A stretch of 64,000 bases of DNA. It comes from Geodermatophilus siccatus (GTDB lineage: Bacteria; Actinomycetota; Actinomycetes; Mycobacteriales; Geodermatophilaceae). The notes below the pieces were generated by a model. It was not told the origin of the DNA. It ran no database searches and saw nothing but the letters and a program-made list of their open reading frames with translations. The DNA is taken from assembly GCF_900103785.1 (NCBI RefSeq), contig NZ_FNHE01000005.1, forward strand, positions 233,688 to 297,687, read 5' to 3'. Positions 17,211 through 26,087 of this stretch are shown here, in pieces. The position numbers were made by a program, and so were the translations under genes. How positions within the stretch are numbered: the stretch's first letter is position 1; each line of letters opens with the position of its first letter.

Positions 17211-17950
17211 GCCCGGACGGGGGGCTCTCCGGCCGCCAGCCCAAGGCGGTGCAGAGCGCGCTGGCGGTGCTCGAGGCGGTGGCGACGGCCGGGGCGGGGG
17301 TGACCGCGCGCGAGGTCGCCGAGTCGCTCGAGCTGCCACCGGCGACGGCCTACCGGCTGCTCAACCTGCTGGTGGGGGAGGAGTACCTGGTCCGGCTCCC
17401 GGACCTGCGCGGGTTCGCGCTGGGCCGGAAGGTGGCCGGGCTGGCCGGGGCGATCGCGCCGGTCCGGGTGCCGTCGGCCGCACGCACGGTGCTCGCCGGG
17501 CTGCGCGGCCGGGTGCGGGCAGGCGTGCACCTCGTGCTGTACACGGCGACCAGCCTGCGGGTCGTCGACGAGGACCCCGACATGCCGCTGGCCTCGGCGT
17601 CCCTCGTCGAGCGACACCTGCACGCGACCGCGGCGGGGCGGCTGCTGCTCGCCGAGCAGCCGGAGTGGCGCGAGCTGCTGCCGCCGTCCCGGCTCACGCG
17701 GCTGACGCCGTCGACCGTGGCGACGGCGGACCGGCTCGACGCCTGCCTCGACGAGGTCCGTGCGCGCGGCTGGTCGCAGCAGGCGGGCGAGCTGCACCCG
17801 GGGACGGCGTGCCTCGCGGTCGCGGTGCGCTCGGCGACCGGGGAGCTGGTCGCAGGCGTGGTGGTGACCAGCGCCCGCGGTGCCGTGCCGGTGGAGCAGC
17901 TGGAGCCGGCGCGGGAGTGCGCGGCCGAGCTGGCGCCGCTGCTGTCCTGA
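17207..17950 (+). CDS. IclR-family transcriptional regulator
   Basis: 247 residues. An N-terminal winged helix-turn-helix (AVQSALAVLEAVATAG then TAREVAESLELPPATAYRLL) is followed by an IclR effector domain (GVHLVLYTATSLRVVDEDP, RHLHATAAGRLLLAEQP, QQAGELHPGTACLAVAVR). GTG 17207 overlaps the permease stop by 4 bases, so regulator and transporter are coupled. It probably controls the divergent permease/amine oxidase promoters; the effector is unknown. Confidence 0.9.
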   Translation: MSPDGGLSGRQPKAVQSALAVLEAVATAGAGVTAREVAESLELPPATAYRLLNLLVGEEYLVRLPDLRGFALGRKVAGLAGAIAPVRVPSAARTVLAGLRGRVRAGVHLVLYTATSLRVVDEDPDMPLASASLVERHLHATAAGRLLLAEQPEWRELLPPSRLTRLTPSTVATADRLDACLDEVRARGWSQQAGELHPGTACLAVAVRSATGELVAGVVVTSARGAVPVEQLEPARECAAELAPLLS

Positions 17951-18023
17951 GCGCCGGGTGGCAACGGAGGGGCGGCGCTCTGGCAGGCTGCGACTCCCGT
18001 CGCCGACCCGAGGAGGACACGCC

Positions 18024-19238
18024 GTGCCGCCGTCGCCGGGCCCGCTCGCGGGGCTGACCGTCGTGGAGCTGACGTCGACGTTCCTCGGTCCGTACTGCGC
18101 GGTGCTCATGGCGCAGATGGGGGCCAGGGTGGTCAAGGTCGAGCCACCGGGCGGCGACATCATCCGCGGCGTCGGCGACGAGCACGGCTCCGGGCTGGGT
18201 CCGGCGTTCCTCACGTTCAACCGCGGCAAGGAGTCCGTCGTCCTCGACCTGACGACGCCGGCCGGGCGGGCGGCCCTCGACCGGCTGGTCGACGAGGCCG
18301 ACGTCGTCCTGCACAACATGCGGCCGCGGGCCGCCGCCCGGCTCGGCGTCGACGCCGAGACGGTCCTGGCCCGCAACCCCCGGGTCGTCCACTGCGCCGC
18401 CGTCGGCTACGGCTCCGCCGGCCCGTACCGCGACGAGCCGGCCTACGACGACGTCGTCCAGGGCGTCTCGGGCCTGGCCGCCGTCCAGGGCGGCACCGGG
18501 GAGCCGCAGTACGTGCGCACCCAGGTGGTCGACAAGACCGTCGGGGTCATGGCCCTGGCCGCCGTCCTCGCCGCGCTCCACGAGCGGTCGGTCTCCGGCC
18601 GCGGTCAGGCCGTCGAGGTGCCGATGTTCGAGTCCATGGCGGGCTTCCTGCTCATGGAGCAGCAGGGCGCCCGGGTGTACGCCGGCCGCACCGACGGCAC
18701 CGGCTACGCCCGCACGGCCTCGCCCTACCGCCGGCCGCACCGCACCGCCGACGGCGTGATCGCGGTGTTGCTCTACACCGACGCACACTGGCGGGACTTC
18801 TTCCGGCTGGTCGACCGGCCCGACCTCGCCGACGACCCGGAGCTGACCACCATCCGCGGGCGCACCCGCCGCATCGACGAGCTGTACCGGCTGGTCGACG
18901 AGGAGCTCGCCCGCCGTCCCACCGCGCACTGGCTGCGGGTGCTGCGCGAGCGGCACGTCCCGGTGATGCCGGTGAACACCGTCGACGACCTCTTCGACGA
19001 CGAGCACCTGGCCGCGGTCGGCTTCTTCGAGACCGTCGAGCACCCGACCGAGGGGACGCTCGTGCACGCCCGGCTGCCGTGGACCTTCGGGCGCAGCGGC
19101 GCCCCCGTGCTCCCGGGCGCGCCCGCGCTGGGCCAGCACACGGAGGAGACGCTGCGCCGGCTCGGCCTCGACGACGACGCCGTGCGCGCCGCCGGGACCG
19201 CCCGGCCGGTCACCGGGGAGCGGTCCGCCCCGGGGTGA
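18024..19238 (+). CDS. CaiB/BaiF-type class III CoA transferase
   Basis: 404 residues from GTG 18024 with aggagga seven bases upstream. Family landmarks: PLAGLTVVELTSTFLGPYC, GARVVKVEPPGGD, FNRGKESVVLDL and the catalytic aspartate in RTQVVDKTVGVMA. Class III transferases move CoA between organic acids. It follows the IclR gene by 73 bases and may be part of that operon or of the organic-acid region to the right. Its last 29 bases overlap the convergent MFS gene. Confidence 0.9.
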   Translation: MPPSPGPLAGLTVVELTSTFLGPYCAVLMAQMGARVVKVEPPGGDIIRGVGDEHGSGLGPAFLTFNRGKESVVLDLTTPAGRAALDRLVDEADVVLHNMRPRAAARLGVDAETVLARNPRVVHCAAVGYGSAGPYRDEPAYDDVVQGVSGLAAVQGGTGEPQYVRTQVVDKTVGVMALAAVLAALHERSVSGRGQAVEVPMFESMAGFLLMEQQGARVYAGRTDGTGYARTASPYRRPHRTADGVIAVLLYTDAHWRDFFRLVDRPDLADDPELTTIRGRTRRIDELYRLVDEELARRPTAHWLRVLRERHVPVMPVNTVDDLFDDEHLAAVGFFETVEHPTEGTLVHARLPWTFGRSGAPVLPGAPALGQHTEETLRRLGLDDDAVRAAGTARPVTGERSAPG

Positions 19239-20490
19239 GGGCGGCGGCCCGCTCGGCCGACAGGACCAGCGCGGCCGCGGCGAGCGTGCAGGCCGCGACC
19301 GCACCGAACGCCGCGCCGTACCCGGCCACCTCGATCAGCGCGCCCGCCGCGACCGGGGCGACCACCCGGCCCAGCTGCCCGGCCAGGGCCTGGCCGCCGG
19401 AGACCGACGCGAAGACGGCGGCGGGCACGTAGCTGCCCAGCAGTGCCGGGCGGGCGATGTGGATCACGCCGAACCCGGCTCCGAACAGCAGCACGAACAG
19501 CACCGTCGACACCGGCTGGGGCAGGGCGAACAGCAGCCCGACGCCGACCGCCTGACCGGCGATCAGCGACGCGCTGACCGGACCGGTGCCCCACCGCCCG
19601 GCCAGCGCGGTGAACGCCACCCGCCCGGCCACCGACATCGCGCCGAGCGCACCGGCCGCCGTCGCGGCCAGCGCGGGGGGCGCGCCCCGCTCGAGCAGGT
19701 GGGCGACCAGGTGCACGGCGACGGCGGTGATGGCCAGCATCTCCAGCGCCGTGGCCAGGGTCAGCCGGCGCACCGCGGGGTCCCTCCAGGGGTCGGCCGG
19801 GGCGGCGGGCGGGTCGGCCGCCGGCAGCCTGGGACCGGGCTCCGCAGCGGGCCGGGGGGACGCCGCGTCGCCGTCCGGGGCGAGGCCGAGGTCGGCCGGC
19901 GAGCGCCGCAGCACCAGCGCCTGCGGCACCGCGCAGAGCGCCACCAGCCCGGCCAGCACCAGCAGGGCGCCGCGCCACCCGAGCGCGTCGATGAGCGCCT
20001 GCGACGTCGGCAGGAAGACGGTGGAGGCGAAGCCGGCGACCACGGTGAGGGTGAGCAGCGCGGCCCGCCGGTCGCGGCGGAACCACGTGTTGATGACCGC
20101 GTACGCCGGCTCGTAGAGGACGGCCGCGCAGGCCAGCCCGATGCCGGTGAACACCAGGTACAGCTGCGGCAGGCTGCGCACCTGGGACCAGCCGACGACG
20201 CACGCCGCGCCGAGCAGGCTGCCCGCGGTCATCAGCCAGCGGGCCCCGTACCGGTCCAGCCAGCGGCCCACGCCGACGGCCGCCGCCCCGGTGACGGCCA
20301 TGGCCAGGGTCAGCGCGCCGGACAGCTGCGCGGTGCTGGCCTCGAGGTCGCGCCGCATCGGCACGAGGAAGACCGCGAAGGAGTAGAAGAGCACCCCGTA
20401 GGCGACCGTCTCCGTGACCGCCAGCGCCCACACCATCCGCCAGCCGGGGAAGTCCCGGCGCCGCCGGGCGGGCACCTCCTGCGTCGACAT
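19210..20490 (-). CDS. MFS transporter (monocarboxylate/oxalate-antiporter-like)
   Basis: 426 residues with 12 membrane segments and a central loop rich in Pro/Ala. The DFPGWRMVWALAVTETVAYG opening, the GRWLDRYGARW loop 2-3 motif and the INTWFRRDRRAALL segment fit the OFA/monocarboxylate porter type of MFS. Start ATG 20490. The stop runs 29 bases into the convergent CoA-transferase gene, an unusual tail-to-tail overlap. Confidence 0.85.
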   Translation of the reverse strand: MSTQEVPARRRRDFPGWRMVWALAVTETVAYGVLFYSFAVFLVPMRRDLEASTAQLSGALTLAMAVTGAAAVGVGRWLDRYGARWLMTAGSLLGAACVVGWSQVRSLPQLYLVFTGIGLACAAVLYEPAYAVINTWFRRDRRAALLTLTVVAGFASTVFLPTSQALIDALGWRGALLVLAGLVALCAVPQALVLRRSPADLGLAPDGDAASPRPAAEPGPRLPAADPPAAPADPWRDPAVRRLTLATALEMLAITAVAVHLVAHLLERGAPPALAATAAGALGAMSVAGRVAFTALAGRWGTGPVSASLIAGQAVGVGLLFALPQPVSTVLFVLLFGAGFGVIHIARPALLGSYVPAAVFASVSGGQALAGQLGRVVAPVAAGALIEVAGYGAAFGAVAACTLAAAALVLSAERAAALTPGRTAPR

Positions 20491-20506
20491 CGCGGTCAGC
20501 GGGACC

Positions 20507-21265
20507 TCACGAGCCGCGGCGGGCGACCCTGCCGGAGCCGGCCTGGTCGACCGGGTAGACGAGGACGTCGGCGACGACGACGTGCGGCGGCCGGTCGGCG
20601 ATCCAGGTGACGACGTCGGCGACGTCCTCGGCCGCCAGCGGCGTCATCCCCTCGTAGACGGCCCTCGCCGGAGCCTCCTCGCCGGCGAAGCGGACGAGGG
20701 AGAACTCGGTCTCCACCATGCCCGGGTCGACCTGGCTGACCCGCACCCCGCTGCCGAGGACGTCCATCCGCATGCCGCGGGTGATCCGCTCGACCGCGGC
20801 CTTGGTGGCGCAGTACACCGCGCCGCCGGGGTAGACCTCGCGCCCGGCGTTGGAGCCGATGTTGATGACGTGCCCGGCGCCGCGCTCGACCATCCCGGGC
20901 AGCACGCAGGCCGAGACGTTGAGCAGGCCGCGGACGTTGGTGTCCAGCATCCGGTCCCAGTCGTCCGGGTCGTCGGTGTGGATCGGCCCGCGGCCGGCGG
21001 CCAGCCCGGCGTTGTTGACCAGCACGTCGACCGGCGTCCATTCCGCGGGCAGCGAGGTCAGGGCGGCCGACACCTGGGCGCGGTCCCGGACGTCGAGGGT
21101 CAGCGGCAGGACGGCGTCCCCGTGCCGGGCGCGCAGGTCCGCCAGCCGCTCGGTGCGGCGGGCGGCGGCGACCACCCGGTCGCCGCCGGCGAGGAATGCC
21201 TCGGCGCAGGCCCGGCCGATGCCGCTCGAGGCTCCGGTCACCAGCACGACGCGTCCAGGGCTCAC
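20507..21265 (-). CDS. Short-chain dehydrogenase/reductase (YdfG-like)
   Basis: 252 residues. Cofactor motif TGASSGIGRA near the start, NNAG, catalytic serine in INIGSNAG and the YxxxK pair in AVYCATKAAVERI. The arginines in AAARRTERL favour NADP(H). The closest general type is the YdfG/serine 3-dehydrogenase group acting on 3-hydroxy acids. GTG 21265 overlaps the stop of the GntR regulator gene by 4 bases. Confidence 0.9.
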   Translation of the reverse strand: MSPGRVVLVTGASSGIGRACAEAFLAGGDRVVAAARRTERLADLRARHGDAVLPLTLDVRDRAQVSAALTSLPAEWTPVDVLVNNAGLAAGRGPIHTDDPDDWDRMLDTNVRGLLNVSACVLPGMVERGAGHVINIGSNAGREVYPGGAVYCATKAAVERITRGMRMDVLGSGVRVSQVDPGMVETEFSLVRFAGEEAPARAVYEGMTPLAAEDVADVVTWIADRPPHVVVADVLVYPVDQAGSGRVARRGS

Positions 21266-22050
21266 AGGGTCTCCGATGCTCGGGGGATGGGCGGGCTCAG
21301 GTGCGGGCGGCGGGCCGGAGCGCCGGCCCGGGAGCCCGACGGCGCCCGGGTGCGGCGGAAGGCGACCGGCTCGGTGCCGGCGTCGCCGACGAGCTGGGTG
21401 TCGAGGTAGGAGTCGCGGGACCTCTCGACGTGCACCCGCATGGCCGTGGCGGCCTCCGCGGCCCGGCCGGCCGCGATCAGCTCGGCGACCTCCCGGTGCT
21501 CGGCCCAGGCGCGCGGCGCGATCGTGCCGACCAGCGGCGCGAAGAACCAGCGGCTGCGCTGGGAGAGCTGCTCGCCGAACTCCAGCAGCAGGTGGTTGCG
21601 CGCGCAGAGCAGCACGGTGCGGTGGAACCGCGCGGTGTGCCCGGCCATCTGCTGGGTGGGGACGCCGCGCGCCCAGTCGGCGTCGGCCTCGTCGCAGATG
21701 GCGAGCAGCGCCTCGGCGTCCTCGGGCGTGCACCGCTGCGCGGCCAGCTCCGCGGCGGAGCGCTCCACCACCTCCCGGGCCTCGAAGAACTCCTCGACCT
21801 GCTGCCGGGTGGGCTGGTTGACGAAGGCCCCGTGGCGCGGTCGCAGGGTGATCCAGCCGTCGCGGTGCAGCCGCTGCAGGGCCTCGCGCACCGGCCCGCG
21901 GCTCACCCCGAGCTCGGCGGCGAGGCGCTCCTCGACGAGGTGGTCACCGGGCGCGAGCGTGCGGGAGATGAGCAGTTCCTGCAGCCGCCCGTACACGTGC
22001 TCGCGCAGCGGGACGGCCTGGATGTGGTCGGCGCCGGACACCTGCGTCAT
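21262..22050 (-). CDS. GntR-family regulator, FCD subfamily
   Basis: 262 residues from ATG 22050 (gggaggtcg upstream). N-terminal GntR winged helix (LREHVYGRLQELLISRTLAPGDHL, ELGVSRGPVREALQRL) and a C-terminal all-helical FCD ligand domain with metal-site histidines (FHRTVLLCARNHLL; AWAEHREV). Regulators of this group sense organic acids. It is divergent from the TRAP operon across a candidate operator, and likely controls that operon and its own SDR partner. Confidence 0.9.
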   Translation of the reverse strand: MTQVSGADHIQAVPLREHVYGRLQELLISRTLAPGDHLVEERLAAELGVSRGPVREALQRLHRDGWITLRPRHGAFVNQPTRQQVEEFFEAREVVERSAAELAAQRCTPEDAEALLAICDEADADWARGVPTQQMAGHTARFHRTVLLCARNHLLLEFGEQLSQRSRWFFAPLVGTIAPRAWAEHREVAELIAAGRAAEAATAMRVHVERSRDSYLDTQLVGDAGTEPVAFRRTRAPSGSRAGAPARRPHLSPPIPRASETL

Positions 22051-22090
22051 CGACCTCCCGCCTCGGTGTGCACCGGGAGCGTCGCACAAA

Positions 22091-22107
22091 TCGTAAACAG
22101 TAGACAA
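22091..22107. promoter_or_regulatory. Candidate GntR/FCD operator between divergent genes
   Basis: The 17-base site tcgtaaacagtagacaa follows a self-complementary pattern T-N-GT-N2-AC-N-GT-N2-AC-N-A. It lies in the only AT-rich patch of the 175-base gap between the regulator and the TRAP operon. GTxxAC half-sites are in keeping with FCD-type GntR operators. Transcription starts are not visible. Confidence 0.5.
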
Positions 22108-22225
22108 GCGCATCTGTGAGCTGCTTCACTCGGCGACCGACCGCACGGCTCCACCCCGAGCCCGTCCGGACGAGGAGGAGCCCGACCCGGGGAGCCGACG
22201 ACCGCACCCACCAGGAAGGCCAACG

Positions 22226-23227
22226 ATGACCTCCACCCCGATCCCCGCCCGGCCGGTCCGACGGCTGCTCGGCACGGCTCTGGCCGCGACCCTCCTGCTC
22301 ACCGCCTGCGGCGGAGGCGACTCCGGCGGCGGGACGGGCGGCGAGGGCGCGCAGGCCGGCGGCACCCTGACCTTCGCCACGGGCGGCACCGGCGGCGTCT
22401 ACTACCCCTACGGCGGCGGCATCGCGAACCTGCTCAGCTCGCAGCTGGACGGCACGGTCGTGACGGTCCAGGAGACGAACGCGTCGGTCGACAACATGCA
22501 GCTGCTGGCCTCCGGGCAGGCGCAGCTGGCCTTCGGCCTCGGCGACGTCGTCTCCGACGCGGCCAACGGCGAGAACACCTTCTCCGAGCCGCTGCCGATC
22601 TGCTCGCTCGGCAACATCTACAACAACTTCACCCACGTCTTCACGACCGCCGACACCGGCATCACCTCGATCGAGGACGTGCGCGGCAAGCGGGTGTCGG
22701 TCGGTGCCGTCGGCTCGGCCTCCGAGGTCACCGCCGACCGCATCCTGCAGGCGGCCGGCATCGACCCGCAGGCCGACATCGAGCGCGCCCAGCTCGGCGT
22801 CGCCGAGACCGTCGCGGCCATCCAGGACGGCACCGTCGACGTCGGCTTCTGGTCCGGCGGCCTGCCCACCGGCGCGATCGTCGACCTGGCCAGCACCGAC
22901 GAGCTGGTGCTCCTCCCGACCGCGGACTACGTCGACGAGATGGCCCAGCAGTACGGCGACTACTACTTCGCCGACGAGATCCCGGCCGACACCTACGAGG
23001 GCCAGACCGAGCCCTCCCCGCAGGTGGTGTCCCCGAACATCCTGGTCGTCCGGGAGGACATGGACCAGCAGCTGCAGCAGGACATCACCCGCACGATCTT
23101 CGAGAACAAGCAGCAGCTGCTCACGGTCCACCCGGCGGCCGAGGAGCTCGACCCCGCCACGGCCGGCGACGTCGCCTTCATCGAGACCTGCCCCGGCGCC
23201 CAGGCCTACTTCGACTCGGTCGGCTGA
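22226..23227 (+). CDS. TAXI-family TRAP transporter solute-binding lipoprotein
   Basis: 333 residues. A basic N terminus (RPVRR), a hydrophobic stretch and the lipobox LLTAC give lipid attachment at Cys28, followed by a Gly/Ser linker. The mature part has TAXI hallmarks: FATGGTGGVYYPYGGGIANLL near the start, QAQLAFGLGDVVSDAANG, and the binding-site region VDVGFWSGGLPTGAI. It captures the substrate outside the membrane for the fused permease two genes down. ATG 22226 begins the operon. Confidence 0.93.
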   Translation: MTSTPIPARPVRRLLGTALAATLLLTACGGGDSGGGTGGEGAQAGGTLTFATGGTGGVYYPYGGGIANLLSSQLDGTVVTVQETNASVDNMQLLASGQAQLAFGLGDVVSDAANGENTFSEPLPICSLGNIYNNFTHVFTTADTGITSIEDVRGKRVSVGAVGSASEVTADRILQAAGIDPQADIERAQLGVAETVAAIQDGTVDVGFWSGGLPTGAIVDLASTDELVLLPTADYVDEMAQQYGDYYFADEIPADTYEGQTEPSPQVVSPNILVVREDMDQQLQQDITRTIFENKQQLLTVHPAAEELDPATAGDVAFIETCPGAQAYFDSVG

Positions 23228-23259
23228 CCGGCAGACGCCGCAGCGAGGGAGGACCGGTC

Positions 23260-23835
23260 GTGGTCGCGCCGCCGGGGGCCGGGGCTCGCGCCGCGGGCCC
23301 CGGCGGCGCGCCCGCCCGCCGCCGGACGCTGCGGTGGCTCGCCGCCCTCGTGCTGGTGGGAGCCGCCGTGCTGGTCGGGGCGGGGGCCGCCGCGACGACG
23401 GCGGCGCCGGCCGGCAGCGAGGGCCGCGCGGTCGTCGTCCGGACGCCGGACGGCGAGGTGCTCGCCAGGGTCCCGCTGACCGGGGACCGGTTCGCGGTCG
23501 GCTACCGCAACAGCGTCTACACCACCCTGGCCGAGGAGCGGTACCGCGTCCTCCCGGACGGCCGCTTCGCCCTCGTCGAGATCGCCGCCGACCAGGTGGC
23601 GGTGCTCGAGGAGTACTACGCCCTCCCCGGCGCCCCCCGGCCGGCACCGCCCGGCGACCGCCGCGGGCACGTTGCCGAGCCCGACCCCGGCCGGCCCGCC
23701 GTCTTCGACGTCCTGAACATCGCCGCCACCGACCTGGGCGAGCGCACCCTGTACGTCCCGGGCGCCGCCCCCGTCCCGATCTGGCGGCTCGTGACGGGGG
23801 AGGACCCCACCGTGCTACTGGAGACCGAGCGATGA
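23260..23835 (+). CDS. DUF1850 protein of the TRAP operon
   Basis: 191 residues from GTG 23260. One N-terminal membrane segment (LAALVLVGAAVLVGAGAAAT) and an outside domain with the DUF1850 pattern: VPLTGDRFAVGYRNSVYTT, ALVEIAADQVAVLEEYYALP. DUF1850 proteins commonly sit between TAXI binding proteins and fused TRAP permeases; their exact role is unknown, probably accessory. The stop overlaps the permease ATG by 4 bases. Confidence 0.85.
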   Translation: MVAPPGAGARAAGPGGAPARRRTLRWLAALVLVGAAVLVGAGAAATTAAPAGSEGRAVVVRTPDGEVLARVPLTGDRFAVGYRNSVYTTLAEERYRVLPDGRFALVEIAADQVAVLEEYYALPGAPRPAPPGDRRGHVAEPDPGRPAVFDVLNIAATDLGERTLYVPGAAPVPIWRLVTGEDPTVLLETER

Positions 23836-26087
23836 AGATGAAGCTGCCGGGCCGCGCCCGGACGCACGCGGCCGAGGACGACCAGGCCCGCGCCGAGCAC
23901 CTGCGGCACGACGGCGTCCACAAGGCCGCGCACCACGCCGCGCACCGGCAGGGCGGTATCGTGGACGTCGCCACCCTGGACAAGACCCCTGGCGCCGAGC
24001 CCCTCGACGATCCCGACCGGATCGACGAGGAGGCGCTGATCGCCGAGTTCGAGGCCGAGAAGCCCGCGCGCCACCTCACCGGCTGGCCCAGCTGGGTCAC
24101 CTCGGTGGTCGGTGTCGGGCTGTCCCTCTTCGCCCTCTACTGGGTCTTCAACCCCATGCCGCGGCAGGTGTACCTGCCGGTGTTCCTCTCCGTCGGCCTG
24201 TTCCTGACCTTCCTCACCTACCGCGGCTGGCCGCGGTCGGCCAAGGCCAGGGAGGCCGGCAAGCGGGACTCCCCGAACGTCCTCGACTGGCTGCTGGCGC
24301 TCGTCTCGCTGGTGCCCGGCCTCTACATGGTGTCGGACTGGCAGGGCTTCTTCCGGCGGGCGATCCTGCCGACCGACACCGACCTGATCATCGGCACGCT
24401 GCTGATCCTGCTGTGCCTGGAAGCCGCCCGGCGCACCGTCGGCGTCCTGGTCCCGGTCGTCGTCCTGCTGTTCATCGCCTCGGCGTACTGGGGCTCGTTC
24501 CTGCCCGCGCCGTTCACCACGGCCAACTTCGGCTGGCCGCGGCTGGTCGGGCACAACGTGATGGGCACGCAGGGCATCTTCGGCACGCCGCTGGAGGTCG
24601 CCGCGACCTACATCATCCTGTTCACCATCTACGGCGCCGTCCTGGCCGCGTCCGGCGCCACCCGCTTCTTCATCGACCTGTCGTTCGCCGCGTTCGGGCA
24701 GTCCCCGGCCGGACCCGGCCGCACGGTGACCCTCTCGGGCTTCCTGCTGGGCACGGTGTCCGGCTCCGGTGTGGCGACCACCGTCACCCTCGGTGGCATC
24801 TCCTGGCCGCTGCTCAAGCGGGCCGGCTACCCGGCCGAGGCCGGCGGCGGCGTGCTGGCGGCGGCCGGCATCGGCGCGATCATGTCGCCGCCGACCCTGG
24901 GCGCGGCGGCGTTCATCATCGCCGAGCTGCTGCAGGTGTCCTACCTCGAGGTGCTGATCTGGGCGACGATCCCGACCGTCCTGTACTACCTCGGGATCAT
25001 CCTGGCGATCGAGATGGACGCCCGGCGGCACAAGACGCACACCGTCGCCATCGAGACGCAGTCGCCGTGGAAGCTGCTGCTCCGCTTCGGCTACCACTTC
25101 TCGTCGCTGGCCGCGATCGTCGTCTTCCTGGTGCTCGGCTACACGCCGTTCCGCGCGGTCGTCTACGCCACCGTGCTGGCCTTCCTGCTCAGCTTCCTCG
25201 AGCGGCGGTCGTGGATGACGCCCCGGCGGATCTGGTCGGCGCTGGCGCAGGGCGCGACCGGTGCGCTCTCGGTCATCCCGGTCATGGCCGTCGCCGGCAT
25301 CATCGTCGGCGTCATGACCCTCACCGGGCTGGCCCTGCGGCTGGCCGGGATCATCGTCGACTTCTCCAACGGCAACGTCGTCCTCACCGCGCTGTTCTCC
25401 GCGGCGGTCGTCGTCCTGCTGGGGCTGGCGGTGCCGGTGACGGCGAGCTTCATCATCTCGTTCGTCGTCATCTCGCCGGCGCTGCAGCAGGTGGGCGTCG
25501 AGCCGTTCGCCGCGGCGATGTTCATCTTCTACTACGCGGTGCTCAGCGAGGTCTCCCCGCCGACGGCGCTCTCCCCGTTCGCCGCCGCGGCGATCACCGG
25601 CGGCAAGCCGGTGAAGACGATGTGGCTGACGTGGAAGTACACGCTGCCGGCGTTCCTCGTGCCGTTCATCTTCGTGCTCTCCCCGCGCGGCGTCGGGCTG
25701 CTCTTCGAGGGCGGCACGGAGACGGTGGCGATCGCCTTCGTGACCTCCGTCTTCGCGGTCGCCTCGCTGGCCGTGGTCACCGGCGCCTGGCTGTTCGGGC
25801 CGGCACGGGTCCCCGAGCGGCTGCTGTTCCTGGTCGCCGCCATCGCGCTGCTGGTCATGACGCCGACGTTCATCGCCGTCGGCGCGGCCTTCCTCGTCGC
25901 CGGCGTGCTCGTGCACCTGCTCACCCGCCGCCGGAACCGGGCGCACGACGCGGACGGCGACCGGGACGTCGCCCCGACGACCGGGCAGGAGGCGGTCGGC
26001 GGAGCGGCGACGGGAGCCCCGCAGCCGGCGTCGTCCCCCGTCGCCGGCGCCCCGGCGCCGGGAGACCGGCCGCGGACGGAGCGGTGA
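23832..26087 (+). CDS. TRAP transporter permease, fused 4TM/12TM type
   Basis: 751 residues. A hydrophilic, acidic N terminus of about 80 residues leads to roughly 16-18 membrane segments joining the small (DctQ-like) and large (DctM-like) TRAP subunits. Landmarks: GFLLGTVSGSGVATTVTLGG, AGIGAIMSPPTLGAAAFIIA, and FYYAVLSEVSPPTALSPFAAA. It drives ion-coupled uptake of the ligand caught by the TAXI protein. ATG 23832 overlaps the previous stop; its own stop overlaps the next gene by GTGA. Confidence 0.93.
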   Translation: MKMKLPGRARTHAAEDDQARAEHLRHDGVHKAAHHAAHRQGGIVDVATLDKTPGAEPLDDPDRIDEEALIAEFEAEKPARHLTGWPSWVTSVVGVGLSLFALYWVFNPMPRQVYLPVFLSVGLFLTFLTYRGWPRSAKAREAGKRDSPNVLDWLLALVSLVPGLYMVSDWQGFFRRAILPTDTDLIIGTLLILLCLEAARRTVGVLVPVVVLLFIASAYWGSFLPAPFTTANFGWPRLVGHNVMGTQGIFGTPLEVAATYIILFTIYGAVLAASGATRFFIDLSFAAFGQSPAGPGRTVTLSGFLLGTVSGSGVATTVTLGGISWPLLKRAGYPAEAGGGVLAAAGIGAIMSPPTLGAAAFIIAELLQVSYLEVLIWATIPTVLYYLGIILAIEMDARRHKTHTVAIETQSPWKLLLRFGYHFSSLAAIVVFLVLGYTPFRAVVYATVLAFLLSFLERRSWMTPRRIWSALAQGATGALSVIPVMAVAGIIVGVMTLTGLALRLAGIIVDFSNGNVVLTALFSAAVVVLLGLAVPVTASFIISFVVISPALQQVGVEPFAAAMFIFYYAVLSEVSPPTALSPFAAAAITGGKPVKTMWLTWKYTLPAFLVPFIFVLSPRGVGLLFEGGTETVAIAFVTSVFAVASLAVVTGAWLFGPARVPERLLFLVAAIALLVMTPTFIAVGAAFLVAGVLVHLLTRRRNRAHDADGDRDVAPTTGQEAVGGAATGAPQPASSPVAGAPAPGDRPRTER

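Noticed and set aside
21262-22113. Longer start for the GntR regulator at GTG/CTG-type codons before 22050
   Set aside because: The added residues fall across the candidate operator, and ATG 22050 has a good gggaggt site at proper spacing.
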